64,000 bases of DNA from contig CAYYXG010000005.1 in NCBI GenBank assembly GCA_964475595.1, positions 1 to 64,000 of the forward strand, in the 5' to 3' direction. Within the stretch, counting starts at the first letter, position 1. Each line of letters opens with the position of its first letter. Shown here one piece after another: positions 31,349 to 39,104 of this stretch. The position numbers and the translations under genes are program-made. Under the pieces are notes generated by a model, which saw only the letters and a program-made list of their open reading frames with translations, was not told where the DNA came from and searched no databases. This DNA is from RGEC01 sp964475595 (GTDB lineage Bacteria > Bacteroidota > Bacteroidia > NS11-12g > UBA955).

Positions 31349-34300
31349 GTGAGAAGAATAATTACCGGTTTATTACTGCTAGCAAGTCACTCGCTTTTTT
31401 CTCAGTTTGTGCAAATTGGCGAGGGTTATTTTCTGGGTACTTTGGCCGGACCTATGGTCGTTTCAACCTCTGCAACAAACTTTGGTTGCCGTTTTGCCTA
31501 TATCTATCCCAAATCGGTGTTGGGCAATTTAAAGCATGGTGACAGCATGGAAAGTATGGAGTTCCTTCGAAGCGCAGGTGCTGCCATAGGCACAGGAACG
31601 CAGCTTAAAATATGGGTTACAAACACTTCGCTCAGTGATTTTGGCAGTGGAAGGGTTTCGTTTTCCGGAGAAACTGCTTCAGCCGTGAATGTTTACAATG
31701 CAACGCCCGCTTTTGATCTCGGCTCCAATGAAAGTTTTTACCGTTTCCCTTTCACCTTGGGTAAATATGTGTTCGATACCACACAAGGGGATAACTTGGA
31801 GGTGCTGATAGAATTCTCACAGAGCGTGGCTCAACCGGGTGCTGTTAATTTCTATTTTGAAAGCAGCGCCAGTGTATCCGGCTTCTCACTCAACCAGACC
31901 AAGAGCTTTACGGGGTGGCCCTTGCCCGACAGTTTGGGAACATCTTCTGAATACCACCCCACCGTTATCTTTAATTACCCCCGCTTTGATTTTGATGCTG
32001 CCGCCATCAAATTGTATACCCTGGGAAAACTGCCTGTCCCATTGGGCAATCCTGACAGTGTGAAAGTGCTGTTGCGCAATGTGGGTAAAAAAAATCTGAG
32101 CAGTGCCCGCGTCAGAACGCTGTTGAAAGGCACCAATACCGGCGCAGACAGCACCACATTTTCCCTGAATCGCGGTGCGCAACTGTTTTTAAACCTACCT
32201 AGTTTGTCACCATCCAAAAAAGGACTGGATACCGTTTTGGCTATTGCAGTTGACAACAACAGCAGCAACAATACCGCCCGAAGCTACCGCCAGACCAACG
32301 AAAATATCTACAGTTACCGCGATGTGACCCAGCCCCCGGCACCAGGTGGCATTGGTTTTAATGGCGCCACCGGCGATTTTGTAGCCCGCTTTTTTTCCAA
32401 TAAAAGCAAGGCCATTAATCAGGTAACCGTAGCTTTCGCCGTAGCGGGAAGATCTTTCAAAGTGGGCATCTGGGACAATAGCGGCCGCCGCGGCAGGCCG
32501 GGCAAACTGCTGTATCAAAGCAATACCCTCACCACCGTGGCCGGAAATTATATCCTAGACCTTACCACTCCGGTTTCCGTATCCGGCACATTCTATGTGG
32601 GTGTAATGCAACTCGGCACCAGCAATGTAGCTTTCGGATATCAGGATGAAAATCCGGTAAGGCCCAATACCTTTTTTTATTCAACGCCTACCGGCGATAC
32701 CAACTGGGTAGATTTCGCTCCGAATGCTCCCTTTAAATTCATTATTGAACCCCGCCTTCAGGGCGATACGGATTTAACCGCCATATCGGCAGATTTCCCG
32801 AAAGACAGCATTGATCGTTTTACCATGGATACCATGGCGCCCCAGGGAACCATTGCCAATATTGGGGCGAAAAATCTGAAAGACAGCTTCAGCATCCGCT
32901 GTGAAATTAGTGTTTTTGGCAAAAATGTATACAGTCAAACCCTTCGTGATACCCTTTCAGCCGGTCGCCGGAAAACCTACACATTCCCTAAAAAATTCTA
33001 TCCGCTGGATTATGGCGAACATGAATTGAAGATCATCGTATCCGCTAGTGGCGATTTCATTAACGACAATGATACTGCAACCCGCAAATTCTTTGTCGGG
33101 GTGAAAAAAGATGTGATGGTATCTTCCGTTTTTGACCCATACAGCGGGGCTATTTATGAATACCAGCGGGACACTTTCATGCCCGTGGCCACGATTCAGA
33201 ATCCGGGTTACGACAACACGGTTTCTTTCAATGCACGATGCCGAATTTTGAAGGGAAATACTGTTGTTTACGACAAAACCAATACCCTGAGTTTACCCAG
33301 GTTTCAAAGCAGAATACTGTCATGGCCCACCTACCGTTGCACCGATACAGGCCGTCTTACGGTATTGTTTACCACCGATATGGCCGGAGATAAGCAACCC
33401 ATTAATGATACTCAGCGGGTAAGCGTTTTTGTCATCAAATCCTACGACCTTGGGGTGGACAGTGTGGCATCGCCTATGAAAAACTTTTTCTATCCTGTAG
33501 GAAATCCCATTGTTCTAAAGCCACGGGTTTACAATGATGGTCTGCTGAATATGGGTGCTGCACGTTTGTCGGTGCGCATCAGTTCTGCCTATACCACAGC
33601 GGTTTTCCGCGACACATTTGTGTACCCGCTCGCCGGAAAAGATGGCTATGTGGTGAGCATGCCTCGCTCCTTCACTCCGTCCAAAAAAGGCAGTTACAGG
33701 GCCGTTTTCAAGGTATACCATCCGCAAGATTATGTAAAGAGTAATGACAGCATAGTGCAGGACTTTTTTGTGGGCAATCCCTTTGATTACAGCGCCGTAT
33801 CGGTTCTTTATCCCACCGATAAAGACACCCTTTCAATAGGTGCAGGTCTGTATGCACCTAAAATGCGAATAGCCAACCTGGGTTTTGTAAAAAACACGGA
33901 TGCCGTACCCTTTGTATGCCAGGTTTGGTATGGAAATACCCGCATTTATCAGGATATCAAAACCACATCGCTCGATACCGGTCAAGCGTTGGATTTTGAT
34001 ATGATGAAAACCCTAAACCCCATTAATGCCGGAACCTACCGGGTTATCGCCTACACCAATTATGCAGCCGATGTGAACCGTAAAAATGATACGGCCCTTT
34101 CAACTTTCACGGTTGTAATTGGCAAGGATGCTGGCGTGGTGAGCATTGATACCCCATTTGCAGGACAAAAAGTGTACGCCCGTGAAACCTATTTCAATGT
34201 GCATGCCACCATCAGCTCCAACGCCAGATTGGCTTTGGGGCCTGTTCGTACAACAGCAGAAGTGCTCGCAATAAACAACAGCATAATCAGCCAGGCGTTC

Positions 34301-35059
34301 CGCCTGGATACCTTAACGCTGGCGAAAATGGAGAAAAAAGTAATCCTGAAAGACCTGTTGTTGCCCGATTCCGGGAATTACACCCTTCGGGTACGCGTGA
34401 GCAGTGCGCAGGATCAGAACATGTTGAATGACACGCTCAACACGCCCATACGCGGGGTAAGAAGACACGACCTGGCCTGGGTGGCGTTTGAAACTCCCAC
34501 CACCGGGCAGTGGTTGCTCAACACTTCGGGTAATGCAAAACTGAAAGCATCACTAATTCAGGCAGGCGAAGACACCACGGCTTATAATGGTAAGGCCATT
34601 TTTAGGGTGCTGGACAGTATCAGCGGGTTCGTATTATTTACCGATACCGGAAATTTTACCACCCTTCCCAAAGGTATGTCGGTAACGGTAGCATCCAACA
34701 AGATGTTTCCTTTTGTGATTGCCGGCGCATTTAAGGCAGATGCTGTGCTGGAGCGTTTCACAGACCTGTTCCCCGAAAACGATACGCTGCGCACGCACTT
34801 TAGGGTAGTATATAATGCGGTGAGTACTTTGCCGGATGCAGAATTTGTATTGTACCCCAATCCGGGGAATGACCGTTTGATGGTAGCGGCCAAACAACCC
34901 GTTCAATCCATGATTTTGCGGGATTTGTCCGGTAAAACCGTAAAGACTGAACTAGGAGTAGGACCGTATAATACAAATAGTGTGGCCCCAGGTATTTACA
35001 TCGTAGAACTGCAGTTTACTGCAGGGAATGCCAAGGCAGTTTGGGTGAAGCGGAATTAA
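31349..35059 (+). CDS. Large T9SS surface protein with CARDB-like repeats
   Basis: A 1236-residue secreted protein. I start at GTG 31349, which gives a clean signal peptide (RRIITGLLLLASHSLFSQ) and follows a promoter box by 5 bases; a longer frame opens at 31280 but spoils the signal. After an N-terminal jelly-roll-like domain (about 20-205), a second such domain covers about 320-470, and around them are about seven beta-sandwich repeats of roughly 110 residues. Each ends in an N-D-T/S turn (for example INDNDT, INDTQR, KSNDSI, RKNDTA, LNDTLN, ENDTLR), the CARDB/FlgD-like pattern. The last 70 residues are a T9SS type A sorting domain (VLYPNPGNDRLMV to AVWVKRN). It is probably a surface adhesin. 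Confidence 0.85.
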   Translation: MRRIITGLLLLASHSLFSQFVQIGEGYFLGTLAGPMVVSTSATNFGCRFAYIYPKSVLGNLKHGDSMESMEFLRSAGAAIGTGTQLKIWVTNTSLSDFGSGRVSFSGETASAVNVYNATPAFDLGSNESFYRFPFTLGKYVFDTTQGDNLEVLIEFSQSVAQPGAVNFYFESSASVSGFSLNQTKSFTGWPLPDSLGTSSEYHPTVIFNYPRFDFDAAAIKLYTLGKLPVPLGNPDSVKVLLRNVGKKNLSSARVRTLLKGTNTGADSTTFSLNRGAQLFLNLPSLSPSKKGLDTVLAIAVDNNSSNNTARSYRQTNENIYSYRDVTQPPAPGGIGFNGATGDFVARFFSNKSKAINQVTVAFAVAGRSFKVGIWDNSGRRGRPGKLLYQSNTLTTVAGNYILDLTTPVSVSGTFYVGVMQLGTSNVAFGYQDENPVRPNTFFYSTPTGDTNWVDFAPNAPFKFIIEPRLQGDTDLTAISADFPKDSIDRFTMDTMAPQGTIANIGAKNLKDSFSIRCEISVFGKNVYSQTLRDTLSAGRRKTYTFPKKFYPLDYGEHELKIIVSASGDFINDNDTATRKFFVGVKKDVMVSSVFDPYSGAIYEYQRDTFMPVATIQNPGYDNTVSFNARCRILKGNTVVYDKTNTLSLPRFQSRILSWPTYRCTDTGRLTVLFTTDMAGDKQPINDTQRVSVFVIKSYDLGVDSVASPMKNFFYPVGNPIVLKPRVYNDGLLNMGAARLSVRISSAYTTAVFRDTFVYPLAGKDGYVVSMPRSFTPSKKGSYRAVFKVYHPQDYVKSNDSIVQDFFVGNPFDYSAVSVLYPTDKDTLSIGAGLYAPKMRIANLGFVKNTDAVPFVCQVWYGNTRIYQDIKTTSLDTGQALDFDMMKTLNPINAGTYRVIAYTNYAADVNRKNDTALSTFTVVIGKDAGVVSIDTPFAGQKVYARETYFNVHATISSNARLALGPVRTTAEVLAINNSIISQAFRLDTLTLAKMEKKVILKDLLLPDSGNYTLRVRVSSAQDQNMLNDTLNTPIRGVRRHDLAWVAFETPTTGQWLLNTSGNAKLKASLIQAGEDTTAYNGKAIFRVLDSISGFVLFTDTGNFTTLPKGMSVTVASNKMFPFVIAGAFKADAVLERFTDLFPENDTLRTHFRVVYNAVSTLPDAEFVLYPNPGNDRLMVAAKQPVQSMILRDLSGKTVKTELGVGPYNTNSVAPGIYIVELQFTAGNAKAVWVKRN

Positions 35060-35295
35060 GCTTGCAGGGGCGTAAACCGCTGTGCTTCACCCTGCGCTGT
35101 GGTCACAGTTTCCAGAAACATGGCTGCAGGCCGCACCCAAAGGGTTCCTGGCGCAATATCCGGTGTTTCATATAGCGGTTTGTACACCACCATTTCTTCC
35201 AGGGTTTCGCTGTGCAGGGCCATGCCTAATACTTCGTACTCTCGGCCTTTGTAGTGGCGGTAACGTCCTGCAGGTATGGTAAATGATGGTCGCAT
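35056..35295 (-). CDS. DUF1653 protein
   Basis: A 79-residue protein with the DUF1653 signature: GRYRHYKGREYEVLGMALHS, then ETLEEMVVYKPLY and a WVRPAAMFLETV end. The family is a small SH3-like domain that is often stand-alone and has no known activity. The ATG at 35295 lies 4 bases after the box TATTTTTG (35300-35307, minus strand); an in-frame ATG at 35319 lies upstream of it. The stop overlaps the end of the T9SS gene by 4 bases in convergent orientation. Confidence 0.88.
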   Translation of the reverse strand: MRPSFTIPAGRYRHYKGREYEVLGMALHSETLEEMVVYKPLYETPDIAPGTLWVRPAAMFLETVTTAQGEAQRFTPLQA

Positions 35296-35299
35296 GAAA

Positions 35300-35307
35300 C
35301 AAAAATA
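35300..35307 (-). promoter_or_regulatory. Bacteroidota -7 box TATTTTTG
   Basis: Perfect minus-strand match 4 bases before the DUF1653 start. Confidence 0.6.
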
Positions 35308-35457
35308 AGAACAAAACAAGGAGAGTAGCCGATAGATTTATTGCATTTATAATTTTTGTAATGGTAACACTGAAATAGTAGCTATATTATAGATATTGTA
35401 GAAATAGCATTAAAAACTGTTGTTTTTTGTACTAATAAATAATATGTTACAATATAA

Positions 35458-36066
35458 TTAAATGTCATGTAACAATACTATTTGAAATGTTTTTTTCATG
35501 TATGGAAATCTCTCAGGTAGTAATAAAATATGATTATACGCTCCACCAATTGAAAGTCTAGAAGTTAAACCATATATATATTTAATATGCAACACACTTC
35601 TTATTGAGGCATTAAAGGTATATGAAGCATTAACTGACATATTTAAATTAGGTTCGGTGGATTTAACTCTTACATGGCCAACAACATAGGTGAAGCCAGC
35701 CTGAGGAATAAAAAGGCCTATCTTAGTTTTTACCGCATACAACAGTCTTAACTGGGTGCCCGAATAATGCTCCGTTTGTTTCACATTACCCCACCCAATC
35801 CAATTATATTCTGAGATTCGATAATTTCTCTGGTGCTCAATGGAAAAACCCGCCCCCCTTCTCTTAGTTCTCATTTGAAGTCCTAAACTATAGGTTGAAT
35901 AACTTAAAGGATTAATTTTGCCTGCCAGTTTATTGTTTGAAAAATCACAACCTGCACCTAGGTATAATTGTTGTACAGTTCCTTGACTATACATAGGATT
36001 ATAAAAGACAGCTATTAAAATTATAAGTGCGCAAATTTGTTTATTCTGTTTTATAAATAATAGCAT
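35458..36066 (-). CDS. Hypothetical exported beta-barrel-like protein
   Basis: The ATG at 36066 gives a signal peptide (about residues 1-28, ending NPMYSQ); a start at 36129 would lie further inside the preceding gene. The 202-residue product has alternating strands (YLGAGCDFSNN, YSLGLQMRTKRRGAGFSIEHQ, QLRLLYAVKTKIGLFIPQAGF, IRSVLHIKYIYGL) and ends FQIVLLHDI, consistent with a small outer-membrane barrel. I do not recognise a family. It overlaps the preceding lipoprotein gene by 26 bases on the same strand, so they are coupled. The DNA is clearly more AT-rich than its neighbours, which suggests recent acquisition of the pair. Confidence 0.6.
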   Translation of the reverse strand: MLLFIKQNKQICALIILIAVFYNPMYSQGTVQQLYLGAGCDFSNNKLAGKINPLSYSTYSLGLQMRTKRRGAGFSIEHQRNYRISEYNWIGWGNVKQTEHYSGTQLRLLYAVKTKIGLFIPQAGFTYVVGHVRVKSTEPNLNMSVNASYTFNASIRSVLHIKYIYGLTSRLSIGGAYNHILLLPERFPYMKKTFQIVLLHDI

Positions 36067-36541
36067 AGTCAATGGGTATTTTAGGTAGTTCCCAGATGCC
36101 TTGATAATCATATCCCCTATTGCTTTCATCTGATGGAGAATAGCAATTTATGATTTGGCTTCTGTGATAAAAATGTACTTCTTTATGTTTATGATTGATA
36201 TATACGTCATAAAATTCACGATAGCCATAAAAACTATTGGTTTCAAGTAAATATGTGAATGAATCAAAATTTAATTTTTTGTAAGGACTTCTAAATTGTT
36301 GTTTTTGAATAAAATCAAACACTGTTTGATCAGATATACTTTCTAATTTTTGTGTTGAAGGATAAAATTGAAAACTAGGGTTCTTTTGAAGAAAGAATTT
36401 TATTACTTCATTCATTTCTAATTTCTGCCAATCAGATGAATAAGAATTTCTCAAGTCCCTCAATTGTGTATAGGTACATTCTTCACAACTGGCTGTTATA
36501 AATCCACATAAAAACAGAATATAAATTATCCGAAACATCAT
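36041..36541 (-). CDS. Hypothetical lipoprotein
   Basis: A 166-residue protein with a lipoprotein signal (IIYILFLCGFITASC, lipobox TASC at Cys19) and an unrecognised mature part rich in Phe, Tyr and Asn (FYPSTQKLE, YLLETNSFYGYREFYDVYI). The start could be the first or second of two adjacent ATG codons. It precedes the barrel-like gene with a 26-base overlap; the two share AT-rich base composition and probably one transcript. The function is unknown; a surface lipoprotein working with the downstream barrel is a reasonable guess only. Confidence 0.6.
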   Translation of the reverse strand: MMFRIIYILFLCGFITASCEECTYTQLRDLRNSYSSDWQKLEMNEVIKFFLQKNPSFQFYPSTQKLESISDQTVFDFIQKQQFRSPYKKLNFDSFTYLLETNSFYGYREFYDVYINHKHKEVHFYHRSQIINCYSPSDESNRGYDYQGIWELPKIPIDYAIIYKTE

Positions 36542-36612
36542 ATCATGGTTATATTTAGTATTGTATAATACAAATAAAATTGATTTTACCCTTATTCTAG
36601 ATTAGCATACTA

Positions 36613-37839
36613 TCAAATTTTCAGCACCCAATGCGCAACGTCTACACATTCCATACAGGCCGGTTTTAATGGAAATTTCGCACCGTAGCTTTCTGTATAC
36701 AACCTGTATTTATTGGGCTTAAATTCTTTTTCCTGCCATTTTACTTCCAGGGCAAAACCTTGTTTTTGCTCGGTTTCTATCACAAAATCTACCTCATGTT
36801 GTGAAGTGGTGCGCCAAAAATGGATATCGAATTCAGGGTCATATTTTTCGCGCAGTGCATGAAAAACAAAATGTTCCAGCAGCATGCCTTTATCCTGCCG
36901 CTGTTCCGGTGGCAGAAAATTCCTCAACAAGGCATTGCATAATCCGGTATCGTTGAAATATACCTTAGGCATTTTGTTAATCTCTTTCCGCAGATTTTCG
37001 TGCCAGGGCCGAAGCAGATGTATGTGAAAACACTTACGCAAAATATTCAGGTATCGTTCCAGCGTCCTTTCGTTAATTCTTAGGGTATTAGAAATCTCCG
37101 AACGGTTTATCAGATTGCCGCATTGTGCCGCCAGCAAACGCATGAGCTGGTAAAATTTATCCACTTCTTCCACGCCGCTTTCCAGCATGTCTTTGCGCAC
37201 AAATGAGAACAGCAGTTCCTGCAACATGGCTTTCTTTTCCTCTATATTGTTTTGCAGCACCACCGCCGGATATCCACCATAGGTGATATACTCTTCGAGT
37301 AAAATATTCAGTCTTTTTTGCTCTGCAGAAATGTAATGGGGTTGAGTGCGCACATAGTGCAATTCTTTACGCAGTTTGCTCTCTCCTTTAAACAGCAAAA
37401 ACTCATCAAAACAAAGCGGGTATATATGGAACAGACGTTTTCTTCCGGCCAATGAATCCTTAAATTTTTGATCAATATAAAATGCGCTGCTTCCCGTAGC
37501 CACAATTTTTAATGCAGGTGCATATTTGTCAAACAGCAGTTTTAGAAAATGCGTAGGATTCGGCAAGTATTGTATTTCATCGATCAGCATATACACCCTT
37601 TTTTGGTCATTTTGTGGTACAAGGGTATATCGGAATAGGTTTTCGGGATCTTCTGATAATGATTTTAGAATACCTGCGTCTTCCAGTGTGAGGTAAAATA
37701 CCGACTCCTGTTTTTCCTCTAAGTGCATCATCACATGCTTAAGCAGGGTGGTCTTGCCTACCTGCCTGGCACCGGTCAGAATGGTCCATTCCTTTGCCTT
37801 CATGTGGGCAAGAATTTCCTTCAATCGGGTTCTTTGCAT
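36613..37839 (-). CDS. AAA+ ATPase with DUF4143 domain
   Basis: A 408-residue protein. The N-terminal AAA_14 ATPase has Walker A LTGARQVGKTTLLK, Walker B VYMLIDEIQYL and the sensor IVATGSSAF. A winged-helix part follows (LINRSEISNTLRINERTLERYL), then the DUF4143 domain, a PD-(D/E)XK nuclease-like fold with HEVDFVIETE and ALEVKW as its core Asp and Glu-x-Lys. These proteins are widespread, often several per genome, and their role is not established. The ATG at 37839 is 3 bases after a perfect promoter box and follows three imperfect tandem repeats. Confidence 0.88.
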   Translation of the reverse strand: MQRTRLKEILAHMKAKEWTILTGARQVGKTTLLKHVMMHLEEKQESVFYLTLEDAGILKSLSEDPENLFRYTLVPQNDQKRVYMLIDEIQYLPNPTHFLKLLFDKYAPALKIVATGSSAFYIDQKFKDSLAGRKRLFHIYPLCFDEFLLFKGESKLRKELHYVRTQPHYISAEQKRLNILLEEYITYGGYPAVVLQNNIEEKKAMLQELLFSFVRKDMLESGVEEVDKFYQLMRLLAAQCGNLINRSEISNTLRINERTLERYLNILRKCFHIHLLRPWHENLRKEINKMPKVYFNDTGLCNALLRNFLPPEQRQDKGMLLEHFVFHALREKYDPEFDIHFWRTTSQHEVDFVIETEQKQGFALEVKWQEKEFKPNKYRLYTESYGAKFPLKPACMECVDVAHWVLKI

Positions 37840-37842
37840 ACA

Positions 37843-37850
37843 CAAAAGTA
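37843..37850 (-). promoter_or_regulatory. Bacteroidota -7 box TACTTTTG
   Basis: Perfect minus-strand match 3 bases before the DUF4143 ATPase start, so the transcript is probably leaderless. Confidence 0.6.
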
Positions 37851-37939
37851 CATAAAATCGGATAATTCTTGTGCTCAAGTACATAAAAAATCGGATTTTT
37901 CTTGTACTCTAATACATAAAAAACCCGTTTTTTCTGTGG
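37848..37939. repeat. Three imperfect tandem repeats (27-34 bp) over a promoter
   Basis: Units at 37848-37878, 37879-37912 and 37913-37939 each read, on the plus strand, TACATAAAA..., then CGGAT or CCCGT, then TTCTTGTRCTC or TTCTGTG. They overlap the promoter of the DUF4143 gene and look like regulator sites or a slippage product. Confidence 0.7.
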
Positions 37940-37969
37940 TCGTCATTTTTTTTGACGGTTAAATGCATC

Positions 37970-38000
37970 AAAAAACCCGGACAAATTGCCCGGGTTTTTT
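37970..38000 (-). terminator. Intrinsic terminator of gap (bidirectional shape)
   Basis: AAAAAACCCGG (37970-37980) pairs with CCGGGTTTTTT (about 37990-38000) across a short loop. It lies 18 bases past the gap stop and has T runs on both strands. Confidence 0.85.
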
Positions 38001-38017
38001 ATAAAATTTCATTGTGA

Positions 38018-39031
38018 TTATTTAGAAATCAACCCGGCGAAGTGCTTCACAGTGCGCACCAACTGGCTTACGTAGCTCATTTCGTTGTCGTACCAGCTCA
38101 CCACTTTAATCAGCTGTGCATCGCCAACCGTTACCACTTTGGTCTGGGTAGCATCAAACAGCGAACCATAAGAAATACCGATGATGTCGGTGCTTACCAG
38201 TTCTTCTTCGGTATAGCCAAAACTATCATTGGCAGCAGCTTTCATGGCAGCGTTGATTTCAGCAGCCGATGTTTTCTTTTCGCAAATAACGGTCAGTTCG
38301 GTTACTGAGCCGGTGATGGTGGGAACGCGCTGTGCACCACCATCCAGCTTGCCTGCCAGTTCGGGCAATACAAGACCAATGGCTTTGGCGGCACCCGTGC
38401 TGTTGGGCACAATGTTCTGGGCAGCAGCCCTTGCACGGCGAAGATCGCCCTTGGGATGGGGAGCATCCAGGGTGTTCTGGTCATTGGTATAGGCATGAAT
38501 GGTGGTCATGCTTCCCGCCAGAATGGTGTATTCATCGTTCAGCACTTTGGCCATAGGAGCCAGGCAGTTGGTCGTGCAGCTTGCACCGCTAATGATGGTT
38601 TCACTTCCATCCAGAATATGGTGGTTTACGTTGTAAACAACGGTTTTTAGGTCACCGGTCGCAGGGGCTGAAATTACCACACGCTTAGCGCCAGCAGTAA
38701 TGTGGGCTTCGGCCTTGGCTTTATCGGTAAAGAATCCGGTGCTTTCAATGACTACATCCACACCATGGGCACCCCATGGAATTTGTGCAGGGTCTTTCTG
38801 GGCGTAGATTTTCACCTCTTCACCATTGACAATAATGCTATTATCGGTGTGTGAAACCGTAGCATTGAAACGGCCCTGTGCGCTGTCGTATTTCAACAGG
38901 TGCGCCAGAACCTGTGGGCTGGTGAGGTCGTTGATGGCCACTACATCGATGCCCTGCATGTTATAAATCTCGCGGAAAACCAGTCGGCCGATCCGACCAA
39001 AGCCATTGATGGCTACTTTTACGTTACTCAT
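38018..39031 (-). CDS. gap: Glyceraldehyde-3-phosphate dehydrogenase
   Basis: A 337-residue GAPDH. The NAD-binding start KVAINGFGRIGRLVFRE, the catalytic SGASCTTNCLAP (Cys about 153), the NAAAQN-like AAAQNIVPNSTGAAKA and the C-terminal SWYDNEMSYVSQLV are all present. It oxidises glyceraldehyde-3-phosphate in glycolysis and works in reverse in gluconeogenesis. The ATG at 39031 follows a perfect promoter box (39056-39063, minus strand) by 24 bases; an in-frame ATG at 39058 overlaps that box and is unlikely. A strong terminator follows the gene, so it is monocistronic. Confidence 0.97.
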   Translation of the reverse strand: MSNVKVAINGFGRIGRLVFREIYNMQGIDVVAINDLTSPQVLAHLLKYDSAQGRFNATVSHTDNSIIVNGEEVKIYAQKDPAQIPWGAHGVDVVIESTGFFTDKAKAEAHITAGAKRVVISAPATGDLKTVVYNVNHHILDGSETIISGASCTTNCLAPMAKVLNDEYTILAGSMTTIHAYTNDQNTLDAPHPKGDLRRARAAAQNIVPNSTGAAKAIGLVLPELAGKLDGGAQRVPTITGSVTELTVICEKKTSAAEINAAMKAAANDSFGYTEEELVSTDIIGISYGSLFDATQTKVVTVGDAQLIKVVSWYDNEMSYVSQLVRTVKHFAGLISK

Positions 39032-39055
39032 GATTTGGTAAATAAATTGATGCGG

Positions 39056-39063
39056 CAAAATTA
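39056..39063 (-). promoter_or_regulatory. Bacteroidota -7 box TAATTTTG
   Basis: Perfect minus-strand match 24 bases before the gap start. Confidence 0.6.
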
Positions 39064-39104
39064 CCGCTTTTTAGGGGGTTTTAAAAACCTGATTATGGTC
39101 TTGC

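Noticed and set aside
37848..37939. CRISPR or insertion-sequence ends
   Set aside because: The units are imperfect, without unique spacers or target-site duplication, and overlap a promoter.
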